Numbered from the stretch's first letter, positions 25,985 to 35,265 are shown. The stretch: 64,000 nucleotides of DNA from Nocardia aurantia (GCF_009604425.1 NZ_WEGI01000007.1:413886-477885), one strand, 5' to 3'. Notes: generated by a model from the sequence alone, not told the origin. Translations and numbers: made by a program.

Positions 25985-26941
25985 ATGACCGCGACGACAC
26001 CGGAACCCGAACCGGCACTACCGATCCCGCCCACCTGGCCGGTGACCCCGGATCCGCGGGCGGCCTCGATCGAACATCCGATGGATCGGTACCGCACCCG
26101 CACCGTCGCGGCGGTACCGCCGATCGATCGCGACGATCCCGCGGTCTGGGGCGAGGTCACCACCCCGGAGCTGGCGGCCTTCGACACCGACGGCTACGCG
26201 ATCTTCGACGAGCTGCTCAACCCGGCGGAGGTGGCCGATCTGGCCGCCGAGGTCGACCGGCTGGCCGGCGATCCGGAGCTGCGGGGCGATGAGCGGGTGA
26301 TCGTGGAGAAGGCGTCGAACGGGGTCCGGTCGATCTTCGAGGTGCACCGGCTCAGCACCGTGATCGCGGAACTGGTTCGGCAGGAACGGATCGTGGGCCC
26401 GGCCCGGCAGGTGCTCGGCTCGGAGGTGTACATCCATCAGAGCCGGGTCAACTACATGCCCGGATTCTCGGGGGCCGGATTCTATTGGCACTCCGACTTC
26501 GAGACCTGGCACGCCGAGGACGGGATGCCCGCGCCGCGCGCGGTGAGCCTGTCGATCGCGCTGACGGACAACTTCCCGTTCAACGGCAGCCTGATGGTGA
26601 TGCCCGGTTCGCATCGCACCTTCGTGGCCTGTCAGGGTGAGACGCCGCCGGAGAACTACCGGGAATCGTTGCGGGAGCAGCAGACCGGGGTGCCGGACCG
26701 GACGGCGCTGACCGATCTGGCGGACAAGCACGGGATCGCGCAGTTCACCGGGGCGCGGGGATCGGCGCTGCTGTTCGATTCGAATCTGCTGCACGGTTCG
26801 TCGAACAACATCACGCCGTTCCCGCGCTCGAATCTGTTCCTGGTGTTCAACAGCGTCGAGAACGCCTTGGACACACCGTATGCCGCGCCGGCGCCGCGCC
26901 CGGGGTACATCGCCGCCCGCGACGTCGTGCCGGTGCGCTGA
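25985..26941 (+). CDS. ectD: Ectoine 5-hydroxylase EctD
   Basis: Non-heme Fe(II)/2-oxoglutarate dioxygenase that makes 5-hydroxyectoine, a solute with better protection against drying and heat. The iron ligands are His169 and Asp171 in FYWHSDFETWH and His270 in LLHGSSNN. The WHSDFETWHAEDGMP consensus of EctD is fully present, as is GSLMVMPGSHRTFV. It has 318 residues, slightly more than usual because of a Pro-rich N-terminus. It is last in ectABCD and is followed by a strong hairpin. Confidence 0.96.
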   Translation: MTATTPEPEPALPIPPTWPVTPDPRAASIEHPMDRYRTRTVAAVPPIDRDDPAVWGEVTTPELAAFDTDGYAIFDELLNPAEVADLAAEVDRLAGDPELRGDERVIVEKASNGVRSIFEVHRLSTVIAELVRQERIVGPARQVLGSEVYIHQSRVNYMPGFSGAGFYWHSDFETWHAEDGMPAPRAVSLSIALTDNFPFNGSLMVMPGSHRTFVACQGETPPENYRESLREQQTGVPDRTALTDLADKHGIAQFTGARGSALLFDSNLLHGSSNNITPFPRSNLFLVFNSVENALDTPYAAPAPRPGYIAARDVVPVR

Positions 26942-26948
26942 CCGAGAA

Positions 26949-26980
26949 CCGCGCCGCCCGAGGGTGTTCGGGCGGCGCGG
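26949..26980. terminator. Terminator hairpin after ectABCD
   Basis: A 13-bp perfect inverted repeat (CCGCGCCGCCCGA / TCGGGCGGCGCGG) with a six-base loop begins eight bases after the ectD stop. It lies before the convergent acyl-CoA dehydrogenase genes and could act in both directions. The rest of the gap to 27140 shows no gene. Confidence 0.75.
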
Positions 26981-27140
26981 GCGGTCCGGACGGTCCGGGG
27001 CACGAGTGGACCGGCCGGGATCGGTGGGCGACCGTCACCGGACGATGTCGGTGCGGCCGACCGGACCGGCGAACCCGGCCCGGCAGAACCAGCGGCCCGG
27101 CTCGGTGACGATCCGAGCCGGGCCGGTGGTGACCGTCCGC

Positions 27141-28268
27141 TCAGCGCGGGTCGGTGAGCACCGCGTAGCGCGCGGTGTGCCCGTCCGCGGTGCCCCACTC
27201 GTACTGAATCGCGGTGAGGCGCTTGAAGAAATGTCCGACCGACAGTTCCTCGGTCATACCCATCGCGCCGTGCAACTGCACCGCCTCCTGACCCAGCAGC
27301 CGGGCCGCGCGCGCGACGGTGACCTTCGCCGCCGCCGCGGCGCGGGTCCGCTCCGCGGGTTCCGCGCCCAGCTTCAGCGTCACCAGGTAGGCCGCGGCCA
27401 CCGCCTGCTCCAGTTCCAGATGCATGTCGACCATGCGGTGTTGCAGCGCTTGGAAACTCGCGATCGGCACGCCGAACTGCTGACGCTGCTTGGCGTAGCC
27501 GACGGTCTCGGCCAGGACCCGGCGCATCGCGCCGACGGCCTCCGCCGCGATCGCCGCGATCGCCTCGTCGCGCGCGGTGTCGATCGAATCGTCCGCTCCG
27601 CCTTCGGAACCCAGCAGCGCGCCGGCGGGCAGCCGGACACCGTCGAGGACGAGCTCGGCGGCCTGCCGCTCGTCGATGGTCCGGTACGCGTGCATCGTGA
27701 TCCCGGCCGCGCCGGGGTCGACCACGAACAGCGAGAGGCCCTCGGTGCCGGGGATGCGGGCGGTCACCAGCAGGTGGGTCGCGATCGGGGCCGCGATCAC
27801 CACCACCTTGGCGCCGTCGAGCACCCACTCCTCGCCCACCCGGCGCGCGGTCGTGCCGACCCGGTGCAGGTCGTACCCCGAATCCGCCTCCAGCGCGGCC
27901 AGCGCGGTGATCACTTCACCGGAGACGACGCCGTGCAGCAGCGACTCGGCGAGCTCCCCACCGGCCCGCCGCAGCAGTCCGGCGCCGACCACCACGGTGT
28001 CGACGAACGGCTCCACGACCAGGGCCGCGCCGAGCGCCTCGGCGATGATGAGGGTCTCGACCGGGCCGCCGCCGGATCCGCCGAAATCCTCCGGCAGGCT
28101 GGCGCCGAGGATGCCGACCTCCTCGGCGAAGGCATGCCAGATCTTCGGCTGCCAGCCCGCACCCGTGCGGGCGGCCGCCCGGCTCTCCTCCAAACCGTAA
28201 CGGGCCGTGAGGAAGTCGGTGAGCGTGTCGCGGAGCAGCTGCTGCTCGGCGGTGTATTCGAAGTCCAT
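27141..28268 (-). CDS. Acyl-CoA dehydrogenase, small partner subunit
   Basis: FAD-dependent acyl-CoA dehydrogenase-fold protein of 375 residues. MDFEYTAEQQLLRDTLTDFL is the typical start; EEVGILGASLPEDFGGSGGG, RQQFGVPIASFQALQHRMVD and QLHGAMGMTEELSVGHFFKR follow. Its ATG directly follows the TAG of the upstream dehydrogenase gene (no gap). Adjacent unequal FadE pairs in Actinobacteria often form alpha2-beta2 enzymes for steroid or branched side-chain oxidation (FadE26-FadE27 type). That assembly is inferred here from the pairing. The substrate is unknown. Confidence 0.9.
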   Translation of the reverse strand: MDFEYTAEQQLLRDTLTDFLTARYGLEESRAAARTGAGWQPKIWHAFAEEVGILGASLPEDFGGSGGGPVETLIIAEALGAALVVEPFVDTVVVGAGLLRRAGGELAESLLHGVVSGEVITALAALEADSGYDLHRVGTTARRVGEEWVLDGAKVVVIAAPIATHLLVTARIPGTEGLSLFVVDPGAAGITMHAYRTIDERQAAELVLDGVRLPAGALLGSEGGADDSIDTARDEAIAAIAAEAVGAMRRVLAETVGYAKQRQQFGVPIASFQALQHRMVDMHLELEQAVAAAYLVTLKLGAEPAERTRAAAAAKVTVARAARLLGQEAVQLHGAMGMTEELSVGHFFKRLTAIQYEWGTADGHTARYAVLTDPR

Positions 28269-29498
28269 CTACAGTCCCAGGGTTGCCTTGGCGATGATGT
28301 TGCGCTGAATCTCGTTGCTGCCGGCGTAGATCGAGCCGGCGCGGTCGTTGAAGTAGCGCAGCGGCGCGACGGCCTGCCACGGCTCGCCGCCGAGGAAGCC
28401 GTCCGCGGGTGCGCGGTAGTCGACCACCGGGCCGCCGGGCATGGCGGCGTGCGGCTGGTACATCCGGCCGCGCGGGCCCGCGGCCTCCAGGGTCAGTTCG
28501 GTGATGCGCTGACTGAGCTCGGTACCGAGGATCTTCAGCGTCGACGCCGCCGGGCCCGGATCCTTGCCCCGCGAGACCGCGGCCATGGTCCGGTATTCCA
28601 GGATCTCCAGCACGTCCGCGCGGATCCGGGCGTCGGCGAGCCGGGCCGCGAACGCTGGATCGTCGAGCAGGACGCCGCCCGCCGGTCCGGGCTGGTTGGC
28701 GGCGTGCTGCGCCAGCGTCTCCCCCAGCGCCTGCAGGTACGGCCCCAGCGCCCCGCCGCGCTCGAAGTTCAGCAGGTACTTGGCGACCGTCCAGCCCTCG
28801 TCGATGCGGCCGAGGACGTTCTTCTTCGGCACCCGCACCTGATCGAAGAACACCTGGTTCTGCACCTGCTCGCCGGAGGTCATGACCAGCGGCCGCACCT
28901 GGATGCCCGGGGTGTCCATCGGAATGAGCACGAAGGTGATGCCCTGCTGTTTGCGCTCCTTCTTCGAGGTGCGCACCAGCGCGAAGATCCAGTTGGCCTC
29001 GGTGGCGTGGGTGGTCCAGATCTTGCTGCCGGTGCAGATCAGGTCGTCACCGTCGTCGACGGCGGCCATGGTCAGCGAGGCCAGGTCGCTGCCCGCCTCC
29101 GGCTCCGAGTAGCCCTGGCAGAAGAACACCTCGCCGGTGAGGATGCCCGGCAGGAAGTAGTCCTTCTGCTCCTGGGTGCCGAAGGCGATGATCGCGTGCG
29201 CGACCATCCGGATGCCCATCGGCGACAGTCCCGGCGCCCCGGCCAATACCGACTCGCGGTCGAAGATGTAGTGCTGGGCGACGCTCCAGTCGCAGCCGCC
29301 GTACTCGACCGGCCACAGCGGCGCGGCCCAGCCGCGCGCGTGCAGAATGTGCTGCCAGGCCATGCTGGCCTCGTGGTCCGGGTACACACTGGTGGCCAGG
29401 CGGCCGGCGCGGCGCAGTTCGGGAGTCAGGTTCTCGTCCAGAAAACGCCGCACCTCGTCGCGAAACGCCAGATCGGTGGGCGACCAGTCCAGATCCAC
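28269..29498 (-). CDS. Acyl-CoA dehydrogenase, large partner subunit
   Basis: Acyl-CoA dehydrogenase of 409 residues. DLDWSPTDLAFRDEVRRFLD opens it; FFCQGYSEPEAGSDLASL and ICTGSKIWTTHATEANWIFA are the flavin and substrate motifs; YAGSNEIQRNIIAK closes it. At the place of the usual C-terminal catalytic Glu (Y-E-G-T) it has Y-A-G-S, but Glu246 in YLLNFERGG sits where FadE26-like subunits have their base. GTG 29498 is chosen because AAGGAG lies six bases upstream. The frame itself is open further. It is first of the two-gene unit. Confidence 0.9.
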   Translation of the reverse strand: MDLDWSPTDLAFRDEVRRFLDENLTPELRRAGRLATSVYPDHEASMAWQHILHARGWAAPLWPVEYGGCDWSVAQHYIFDRESVLAGAPGLSPMGIRMVAHAIIAFGTQEQKDYFLPGILTGEVFFCQGYSEPEAGSDLASLTMAAVDDGDDLICTGSKIWTTHATEANWIFALVRTSKKERKQQGITFVLIPMDTPGIQVRPLVMTSGEQVQNQVFFDQVRVPKKNVLGRIDEGWTVAKYLLNFERGGALGPYLQALGETLAQHAANQPGPAGGVLLDDPAFAARLADARIRADVLEILEYRTMAAVSRGKDPGPAASTLKILGTELSQRITELTLEAAGPRGRMYQPHAAMPGGPVVDYRAPADGFLGGEPWQAVAPLRYFNDRAGSIYAGSNEIQRNIIAKATLGL

Positions 29499-29669
29499 GG
29501 AGAACTCCTTGTTCGGTATGTGGTGCTCTACCTTCTCATTCGATGCCAGAGTAGCGCAAATGAAGGTTAACTTACCTCCAGCCCGGGCACCCCTTGACAT
29601 TCCACAGTGAGAGGTGGATCCTTGGGGTACACATTCCACTGAGGAACATTGATCCTGGAGGATCGTCCC

Positions 29670-30101
29670 ATGGACATCGCGACCGGCACCCGCGCCTCCG
29701 ACGCCGAGCGCCAGGAGATCGTCGCCCAGCTGGCCCGCCACCTGAGCGACGGCCGCATCGACCTCACCGAATACGACCAGCGGGTGGCCACGGTCTGGGC
29801 CACCACCACCCGCGACGATCTGCAGCGCGTCCTGGGCGACCTACCGCCGGTGCGCGCCGCGTCCACACCCGCACAGCCCGGCTCGCGCCGGCGCATCCCG
29901 CTCTGGCAGCGCATCGAGGCGTCCGCATGGCTGGGCGTCAGCCTGCTCTGCGTCGTGATCTGGGCCCTGGTCGGCATCGGGCTCGGCGAATTCACCTACC
30001 CGTGGCCGCTGTGGGTGATCGGCCCCTGGGGCGCGGTCCTGGTGTTCCGGATGCTGACCGGCTGGGAATCCGGCGCCGGCTGCGGGACGCGCCGCCGCTA
30101 G
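29670..30101 (+). CDS. DUF1707 domain membrane protein
   Basis: A 143-residue protein. The N-terminal DUF1707 domain has the pattern RASDAERQEIVAQLARHLSD, GRIDLTEYDQRV, TTTRDDLQRVLGDLPP. The C-terminal half has two membrane helices (WLGVSLLCVVIWALVGIGL and WPLWVIGPWGAVLVFRML), a 2TM-type domain. The role of DUF1707 is unknown, though it is often found beside membrane or signalling modules in Actinobacteria. ATG 29670 has GGAGGA upstream. The promoter region has two copies of ACATTCCAC (29597-29605 and 29631-29639). Confidence 0.88.
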   Translation: MDIATGTRASDAERQEIVAQLARHLSDGRIDLTEYDQRVATVWATTTRDDLQRVLGDLPPVRAASTPAQPGSRRRIPLWQRIEASAWLGVSLLCVVIWALVGIGLGEFTYPWPLWVIGPWGAVLVFRMLTGWESGAGCGTRRR

Positions 30102-30183
30102 CCGGTTCCGGGCCTTGCCCGATCCGGTCGTCACGCGGAAGGATGGCACGGTACGCCGTACGACACGCACCGAAGGACACGCG

Positions 30184-30330
30184 ATGAAGACACGGATCAA
30201 CTGCCCCTGCGGCGAATACATCACCGGCGAGACCGAGGACGAGCTGGTGTCGAAGACCAAGGCGCACCTCTCCGAGAAGCACCCGGGCCACGACTACAGC
30301 CGCGACGAGATCCTGTTCATGGCCTACTGA
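30184..30330 (+). CDS. Small DUF1059-type protein
   Basis: A 48-residue protein, MKTRINCPCGEYITGETEDE... ending DYSRDEILFMAY. The CPCGE and HLSEKHPGHDYSRDEIL motifs are those of small DUF1059 proteins. The CxC pair may bind a metal. ATG 30184 has GAAGGA upstream. Function unknown. It ends before a very strong hairpin. Confidence 0.82.
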   Translation: MKTRINCPCGEYITGETEDELVSKTKAHLSEKHPGHDYSRDEILFMAY

Positions 30331-30377
30331 CCGGCCGCCGGTCGCTTCGCCCGGCGGATCGATCGCCGCGGGCAGCA

Positions 30378-30412
30378 CACGGGCCGCCTTCCCGAGCGGA
30401 AGGCGGCCCGTG
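30378..30412. terminator. Strong bidirectional terminator hairpin
   Basis: A 15-bp perfect inverted repeat (CACGGGCCGCCTTCC / GGAAGGCGGCCCGTG) around loop CGAGC lies between the DUF1059-type gene and the end of kdpC on the other strand. It probably ends both transcripts. Confidence 0.8.
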
Positions 30413-30431
30413 CTGTGCGCCCCACCGAGAT

Positions 30432-31349
30432 TCAGCCCCGGTACGGATACTCGCGATCGAGAGCGAGATTCAGCTCCACCACGTTCACCCGCGGCTCCCC
30501 CGCGAACCCGAGGACCCGCCCGTAGGTATTCGCCTCGACGAGAGCCCGCACCCGATCCTGTTCGATACCACGGGTTTTCGCGATCCGCGGGATCTGGATC
30601 GACGCGTACGCCGGCGAGATATCCGGATCCAGGCCGGAAGCCGAGGCCGTCACGGCATCGCTCGGCACCGGGGTGTCCACGCTCGCGCTGCCCGCGACCG
30701 GGACGATCTGCCCCGCCGAATAGTCCTCGCCCGGCTTCGCGCACTCCACCGCGACGCCCCGGTAGAACGCGAGGAACGGGGTCTTCGTGACCCGGCAGTC
30801 CTCGTTCACGCTGACCACCCGCACCGGGGAATCCACCGTCCCCTTGGCGTTGCGCTCGCCGATCACCGACAGCACCGCGCCGACGGCGCCGGGGGTGCAG
30901 AACGGCCGGCCGCCGTCCACGCCCTCGAGCCTCCCCACCGCCAGGCTGCGCGAGCAGACCGTGGACAGCAGCGCCTGCTTGTCCTTCTTCGGATCGTCCG
31001 GATCGATCGTGTCGACGATGCTCTCCGGCCCCTGGTTGCCGAAGCTCGAGTTGGTCGCGTCGTAGCCGTCGGGGATGCTGCCGTCCGACGGCGCCGCATT
31101 CGACGGGCGGGTCTGGAAATACTGGTTCAGGGCCGTGCCCTTGCCGTCGGTGTAGGCCTGCCCGATCAGGCTGGAGCCCACGATCTTCCCGTCCTGCCGC
31201 AACAGCGACCCCTCGGCCCGGTCGTGCAGCCCGGGCAGTTGCGCGATCGCGAAAACCACGAGCGGATAAGCGATTCCGGTGATCACCGTGAGCACCAGCA
31301 GCGCGCGCAGCGCCGCGAGGTGTTGGCGGATCCAGGTCGACATGCGCAT
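30432..31349 (-). CDS. kdpC: Potassium-transporting ATPase subunit KdpC, enlarged
   Basis: Single-span subunit of the high-affinity KdpFABC potassium pump. It has the N-terminal helix ALRALLVLTVITGIAYPLVV, QYFQTRPSNAA, and the C-terminal VPSDAVTASASGLDPDISPA with IPRIAKTRGI. At 305 residues it is far longer than the usual 190-200. The extra part, roughly residues 110-226, contains four Cys (132, 151, 185, 203) and separates two blocks that are normally close together. The ATG overlaps the kdpB stop (TGATG), so translation is coupled. Sequence on both sides of the insert is normal, so the protein is likely functional. Confidence 0.93.
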   Translation of the reverse strand: MRMSTWIRQHLAALRALLVLTVITGIAYPLVVFAIAQLPGLHDRAEGSLLRQDGKIVGSSLIGQAYTDGKGTALNQYFQTRPSNAAPSDGSIPDGYDATNSSFGNQGPESIVDTIDPDDPKKDKQALLSTVCSRSLAVGRLEGVDGGRPFCTPGAVGAVLSVIGERNAKGTVDSPVRVVSVNEDCRVTKTPFLAFYRGVAVECAKPGEDYSAGQIVPVAGSASVDTPVPSDAVTASASGLDPDISPAYASIQIPRIAKTRGIEQDRVRALVEANTYGRVLGFAGEPRVNVVELNLALDREYPYRG

Positions 31350-33502
31350 CAGGACATCCCAGGGAAGAATCGAATGACGAGGTCGATCAGCTTGATGCCG
31401 GCGAAGGGCGCGACGATGCCGCCGAGGCCGTAGACGAGCAGGTTGCGGCTCAACAACTTCGACGCGCTCGACGGCGTGTACTTCACGCCGCGCAGCGCCA
31501 GCGGGATCAACAGCACGATCACGATCGCGTTGAAGATGACCGCGGACAGGATCGCCGACTGCGGACTGTGCAGCCGCATGACGTTCAGCACGTCCAGGCC
31601 GGGGAACAGCCCCACGAACATCGCCGGGATGATCGCGAAGTACTTCGCGATGTCGTTGGCGATGGAGAACGTGGTGAGCGCGCCACGGGTGATCAGCAAT
31701 TGCTTGCCGATCTCGACGATCTCGATCAACTTGGTCGGATCCGAATCCAGATCCACCATGTTGCCGGCTTCCTTGGCCGCCGAGGTGCCGGTGCTCATCG
31801 CGACCCCGACGTCGGCCTGGGCCAGGGCGGGCGCGTCGTTGGTACCGTCCCCGGTCATCGCGACCATGCGGCCGCCCTGCTGCTCCTTCCTGATCAGTGC
31901 CAGCTTGTCCTCGGGAGTCGCCTCCGCGAGAAAGTCGTCCACGCCCGCCTCGTCGGCGATCGCCTTGGCGGTCAGCGGATTGTCGCCGGTGATCATGACG
32001 GTGCGGATACCCATCGTGCGCATCGCGTCGAACCGCTCGCGCATGCCCTGTTTGACGACATCCTTGAGATGGATCACGCCGAGCACCCGCGCCGCGCCGC
32101 CGGCGATCTCCCCGACCACCAGGGGAGTACCGCCCGAGGCGGAGATCCCGTCGACGGTCTCGCCGAGCTGTTCCGGCACGAAACCGCCTGCGGCCCGGAC
32201 CCATTCGGTGACGGCACTGGCCGCCCCCTTGCGCAGCCGGTGACCATCGGCGAGATCCACTCCCGACATGCGGGTCTGCGCGGTGAATTCCACCCAGGTG
32301 GCGCCGATCAGCTCACCCGCCGTCCGCTCCCGCTTGCCGAACGCCTGCTTCGCGTACACGACAATCGAACGCCCCTCGGGGGTTTCGTCCGCGAGGCTGG
32401 AAAGCTGTGCCGCATCGGCCAATTCGTCGGGAGAGATGCTCGGCGCCGGAACGAAGTCCGAGGCCTGCCGGTTACCGAGGGTGATGGTGCCGGTCTTGTC
32501 CAGCAGCAGCGTGTTCACGTCGCCCGCGGCCTCGACCGCACGACCGGACATGGCGAGCACGTTGCGCTGCACCAGCCGATCCATCCCCGCGATCCCGATC
32601 GCCGACAGCAGCGCCCCGATCGTGGTGGGAATCAGGCACACCAGCAGCGACACCAGCACGATCCCGGTGACGCCGTGGCCGTCCAGCGCCGGATTGTCCG
32701 CCACACCAGGGTTGTTCGCCTTCGAGAAGATCGCCAGCGGCTGCAGGGTCGCCACCGCGAACACGAAGATGATCGTGAGCGCGGCCAGCAGGATGTTCAG
32801 CGCGATCTCGTTGGGCGTCTTCTGCCGCTTCGCGCCCTCGACCAGCGCGATCATCTTGTCGATGAACGAGCCGCCGGGCTCCTGGGTGATCCGCACGACG
32901 ATCCGATCGGACAGCACCGTGGTGCCGCCGGTCACCGCCGACCGGTCACCGCCGGATTCCCGGATCACCGGCGCGGATTCACCGGTGATGGCCGACTCGT
33001 CCACGGACGCGATGCCTTCCACGACATCACCGTCGCCGGGGATCACCTCGCCCGCCTCGACGACGACGTGATCGCCGCGCAGCAGGTCCGGAGCCGGAAC
33101 CCGAAGTTCGGCGACCCGCGTGGCACCGGGCTGCCAGTCGGTCAGTTTCCGGGCGATGGTATCGGTCTTGGCCTTGCGCAGTGCATCGGCCTGCGCCTTG
33201 CCGCGGCCCTCGGCGACGGCCTCGGCCAGATTCGCGAAAAGCACCGTCAGCCAAAGCCATACGACGATCGCCCAGGAGAAGAACGTCGGATCGGTGATCG
33301 CGAGCACCGTGGACCACACCGCGCCGATCTCCACGATCAGCATCACCGGGTTCTTCCACAGCGTGCGCGGATCCAGTTTCCGCAGCGCGTCCGGCAGCGA
33401 TCTCCACAGCAACTGCGGATCGAACATACCGCTGCGCACCCGGCCCGTCCGGGCCGGATTCTCGGGTTTCGACACCGTGGTGTCGAGAACGGGGGTGCTC
33501 AT
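31349..33502 (-). CDS. kdpB: Potassium-transporting P-type ATPase subunit KdpB
   Basis: Catalytic P-type ATPase subunit of the Kdp pump, 717 residues. The phosphorylated residue is Asp335 in LLLDKTGTITLGN. The actuator loop ITGESAPVI (TGES 173-176), the nucleotide region ending in MITGDNPLTAKAIA, and VAMTGDGTNDAPALAQADVG are all intact. ATG 33502 begins MSTPVLDTT. Two bases separate it from the kdpA stop. The order kdpF-kdpA-kdpB-kdpC on the minus strand is the standard one. Confidence 0.97.
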   Translation of the reverse strand: MSTPVLDTTVSKPENPARTGRVRSGMFDPQLLWRSLPDALRKLDPRTLWKNPVMLIVEIGAVWSTVLAITDPTFFSWAIVVWLWLTVLFANLAEAVAEGRGKAQADALRKAKTDTIARKLTDWQPGATRVAELRVPAPDLLRGDHVVVEAGEVIPGDGDVVEGIASVDESAITGESAPVIRESGGDRSAVTGGTTVLSDRIVVRITQEPGGSFIDKMIALVEGAKRQKTPNEIALNILLAALTIIFVFAVATLQPLAIFSKANNPGVADNPALDGHGVTGIVLVSLLVCLIPTTIGALLSAIGIAGMDRLVQRNVLAMSGRAVEAAGDVNTLLLDKTGTITLGNRQASDFVPAPSISPDELADAAQLSSLADETPEGRSIVVYAKQAFGKRERTAGELIGATWVEFTAQTRMSGVDLADGHRLRKGAASAVTEWVRAAGGFVPEQLGETVDGISASGGTPLVVGEIAGGAARVLGVIHLKDVVKQGMRERFDAMRTMGIRTVMITGDNPLTAKAIADEAGVDDFLAEATPEDKLALIRKEQQGGRMVAMTGDGTNDAPALAQADVGVAMSTGTSAAKEAGNMVDLDSDPTKLIEIVEIGKQLLITRGALTTFSIANDIAKYFAIIPAMFVGLFPGLDVLNVMRLHSPQSAILSAVIFNAIVIVLLIPLALRGVKYTPSSASKLLSRNLLVYGLGGIVAPFAGIKLIDLVIRFFPGMS

Positions 33503-33504
33503 GA

Positions 33505-35178
33505 TCAGTGAATTCCTTCGGCGATCGGTCCGAGCGCCAGCGCGGGCAGGAAGGTGAGGGCGACCAGGATGACGGTCACACCGGCGACCATGCCCACGAA
33601 CTGCGGCCGGTGCGTCGGCAGCGTGCCCTCGGAGGCGGGCGTATGACCTTGGGCGGCAAGCGAACCGGCGAGCGCGAGCGCGAACACGATCGGCACGAAC
33701 CGGCCGAACGCCATGGCCAGGCCCAACGCGGTGTTCCACCACACGGTGTTACCGGACAGACCCGCGAAGGCGGAACCGTTGTTGTTGGCCGCGGAGGTGA
33801 AGGCATAGAGCACCTCGGACAGTCCGTGTGGTCCGCTGTTGGCCATCCCGGCCCGCTCGCCGGGCAACGCCATCGCCACCCCGGTACCGAGCAGCACGAT
33901 AAGCGGCGTGGTCAGGAAATAGGCCGAGGCCAGCTTGATCTCGCGCGGATTGATCTTCTTACCCAGGTACTCCGGGGTGCGGCCCACCATCAGGCCGGCG
34001 ACGAAGACCGTGATCACCGCGAGGATCAGCATGCCGTAGAGACCGGACCCGGTGCCGCCGGGCGCCACCTCGCCCAACTGCATGTTGAACATCGTCATCA
34101 TGCCGCCGAAGCTGGTGTACGAATCGTGCGCGGAGTCCACCGCCCCCGTCGAGGTGAGCGTGGTCGCGGTCGCGAAGGTGGCCGAGTCCGCGACACCGAA
34201 GCGGGTGTCGATGCCCTCCATGGCGGCGCCGACCGCGGTCGGCACGGTGCCGTGGTGATGCAACTGGAAGAAGTTCTGCAGCACCAGGCTGAAGATCGCC
34301 AGTGTGCTCATCACGGCAACGATCGCGTAGCCCTGCCTGGTGCTGCCGACCATCCGCCCGAAGGTGCGCGGCAGCGAGAAGCTGACCAGCAACAACAGAA
34401 AAATCTCCAGCCAGTTCGTCCACGCGGTCGGATTCTCGAACGGGTGGGCGGAGTTCACGTTGAAGAAGCCGCCACCGTTGGTGCCGAGTTCCTTGATCAC
34501 CTCCTGGCTCGCGACGGGTCCGCCCGGCAGGGTCTGCGAACCGCCGTTCCCGGCCGTCGCGGCGACCTGGTCGAACAGGTGGAAGTTCTCGATCACGCCG
34601 CCGGCGATCATCACGATCGCGAACACCAGCGCCAACGGCAACAGAATACGGATGGTTCCCCTCACCAGATCCACCCAGAAGTTGCCGAGATCGTTGCTTC
34701 GGTTGCGCGCGAACCCACGCACCAGCGCGATGGCGACGGCCATGCCGACGGCGGCGGACACGAAGTTCTGCACCGTCAGACCCGTCATTTGGACCAGGTG
34801 ACCCATGGTCTGCTCGCCGGAGTAGTTCTGCCAGTTCGTATTGGTGACGAAGCTGATCGCGGTGTTCCAGGCCAGATCCGCGGACATCGTGGTGCCCGGG
34901 TGCGGTAGATGCCACGGCAGATGGCCCTGCAGCAATTGGAAGAAGTACAGGAACAGCACACCGATCGCCGAGAACGCCAGCGCGCTACGCGCGTACACCG
35001 CCCACGGCTGCTCGACATCCGGCTGCACCCCGATGGCCCGGTAGATCACCCGCTCGGCCCGGGAGTGTTCGGTGCCGGAGTACACCCGGTACATGTAATC
35101 GCCCAACGGCAGATGTACGAGGGCGAGCGCGACGATCAGGGCCGCGACGAAAACGATCCCCGCAGTGGTCGTGTTCAC
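33505..35178 (-). CDS. kdpA: Potassium-transporting ATPase subunit KdpA
   Basis: Potassium-binding, channel-like subunit of the Kdp pump, 557 residues with about ten membrane helices. Filter-region motifs are visible: FVTNTNWQNYSGEQTMGH, LGTNGGGFFNVNSAHPFENP, TSFGGMMTMFNMQLGEVAPG and TSAANNNGSAFAGL. The start is GTG at 35178, directly after the kdpF stop. Expression is expected under potassium limitation through KdpDE. Confidence 0.97.
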   Translation of the reverse strand: MNTTTAGIVFVAALIVALALVHLPLGDYMYRVYSGTEHSRAERVIYRAIGVQPDVEQPWAVYARSALAFSAIGVLFLYFFQLLQGHLPWHLPHPGTTMSADLAWNTAISFVTNTNWQNYSGEQTMGHLVQMTGLTVQNFVSAAVGMAVAIALVRGFARNRSNDLGNFWVDLVRGTIRILLPLALVFAIVMIAGGVIENFHLFDQVAATAGNGGSQTLPGGPVASQEVIKELGTNGGGFFNVNSAHPFENPTAWTNWLEIFLLLLVSFSLPRTFGRMVGSTRQGYAIVAVMSTLAIFSLVLQNFFQLHHHGTVPTAVGAAMEGIDTRFGVADSATFATATTLTSTGAVDSAHDSYTSFGGMMTMFNMQLGEVAPGGTGSGLYGMLILAVITVFVAGLMVGRTPEYLGKKINPREIKLASAYFLTTPLIVLLGTGVAMALPGERAGMANSGPHGLSEVLYAFTSAANNNGSAFAGLSGNTVWWNTALGLAMAFGRFVPIVFALALAGSLAAQGHTPASEGTLPTHRPQFVGMVAGVTVILVALTFLPALALGPIAEGIH

Positions 35179-35265
35179 TCAGAACCTCTCAGGAAAGAGC
35201 AGCGCCGCCACCAGATACACGGCGACAGCAACGGCGAGAACCAAGCCGATGATGTTCTGCGTCAC
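35179..35265 (-). CDS. kdpF: KdpF small subunit
   Basis: A 28-residue single-helix peptide: GTG start then TQNIIGLVLAVAVAVYLVAA and LLFPERF. This is the usual actinobacterial KdpF size and pattern; it stabilises the Kdp complex in the membrane. A GGGAG lies upstream of the GTG. It overlaps the small peptide gene before it by four bases (GTGA) and touches kdpA. Confidence 0.88.
   Translation of the reverse strand: MTQNIIGLVLAVAVAVYLVAALLFPERF

Noticed and set aside
26880..29570. 896-codon plus-strand open frame opposite the acyl-CoA dehydrogenases
   Set aside because: Antisense to two genes with intact flavoenzyme motifs; product rich in Arg, Gly and His without domains.
31568..34908. Long plus-strand open frames opposite kdpB and kdpA
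   Set aside because: KdpA and KdpB are unmistakable on the minus strand.
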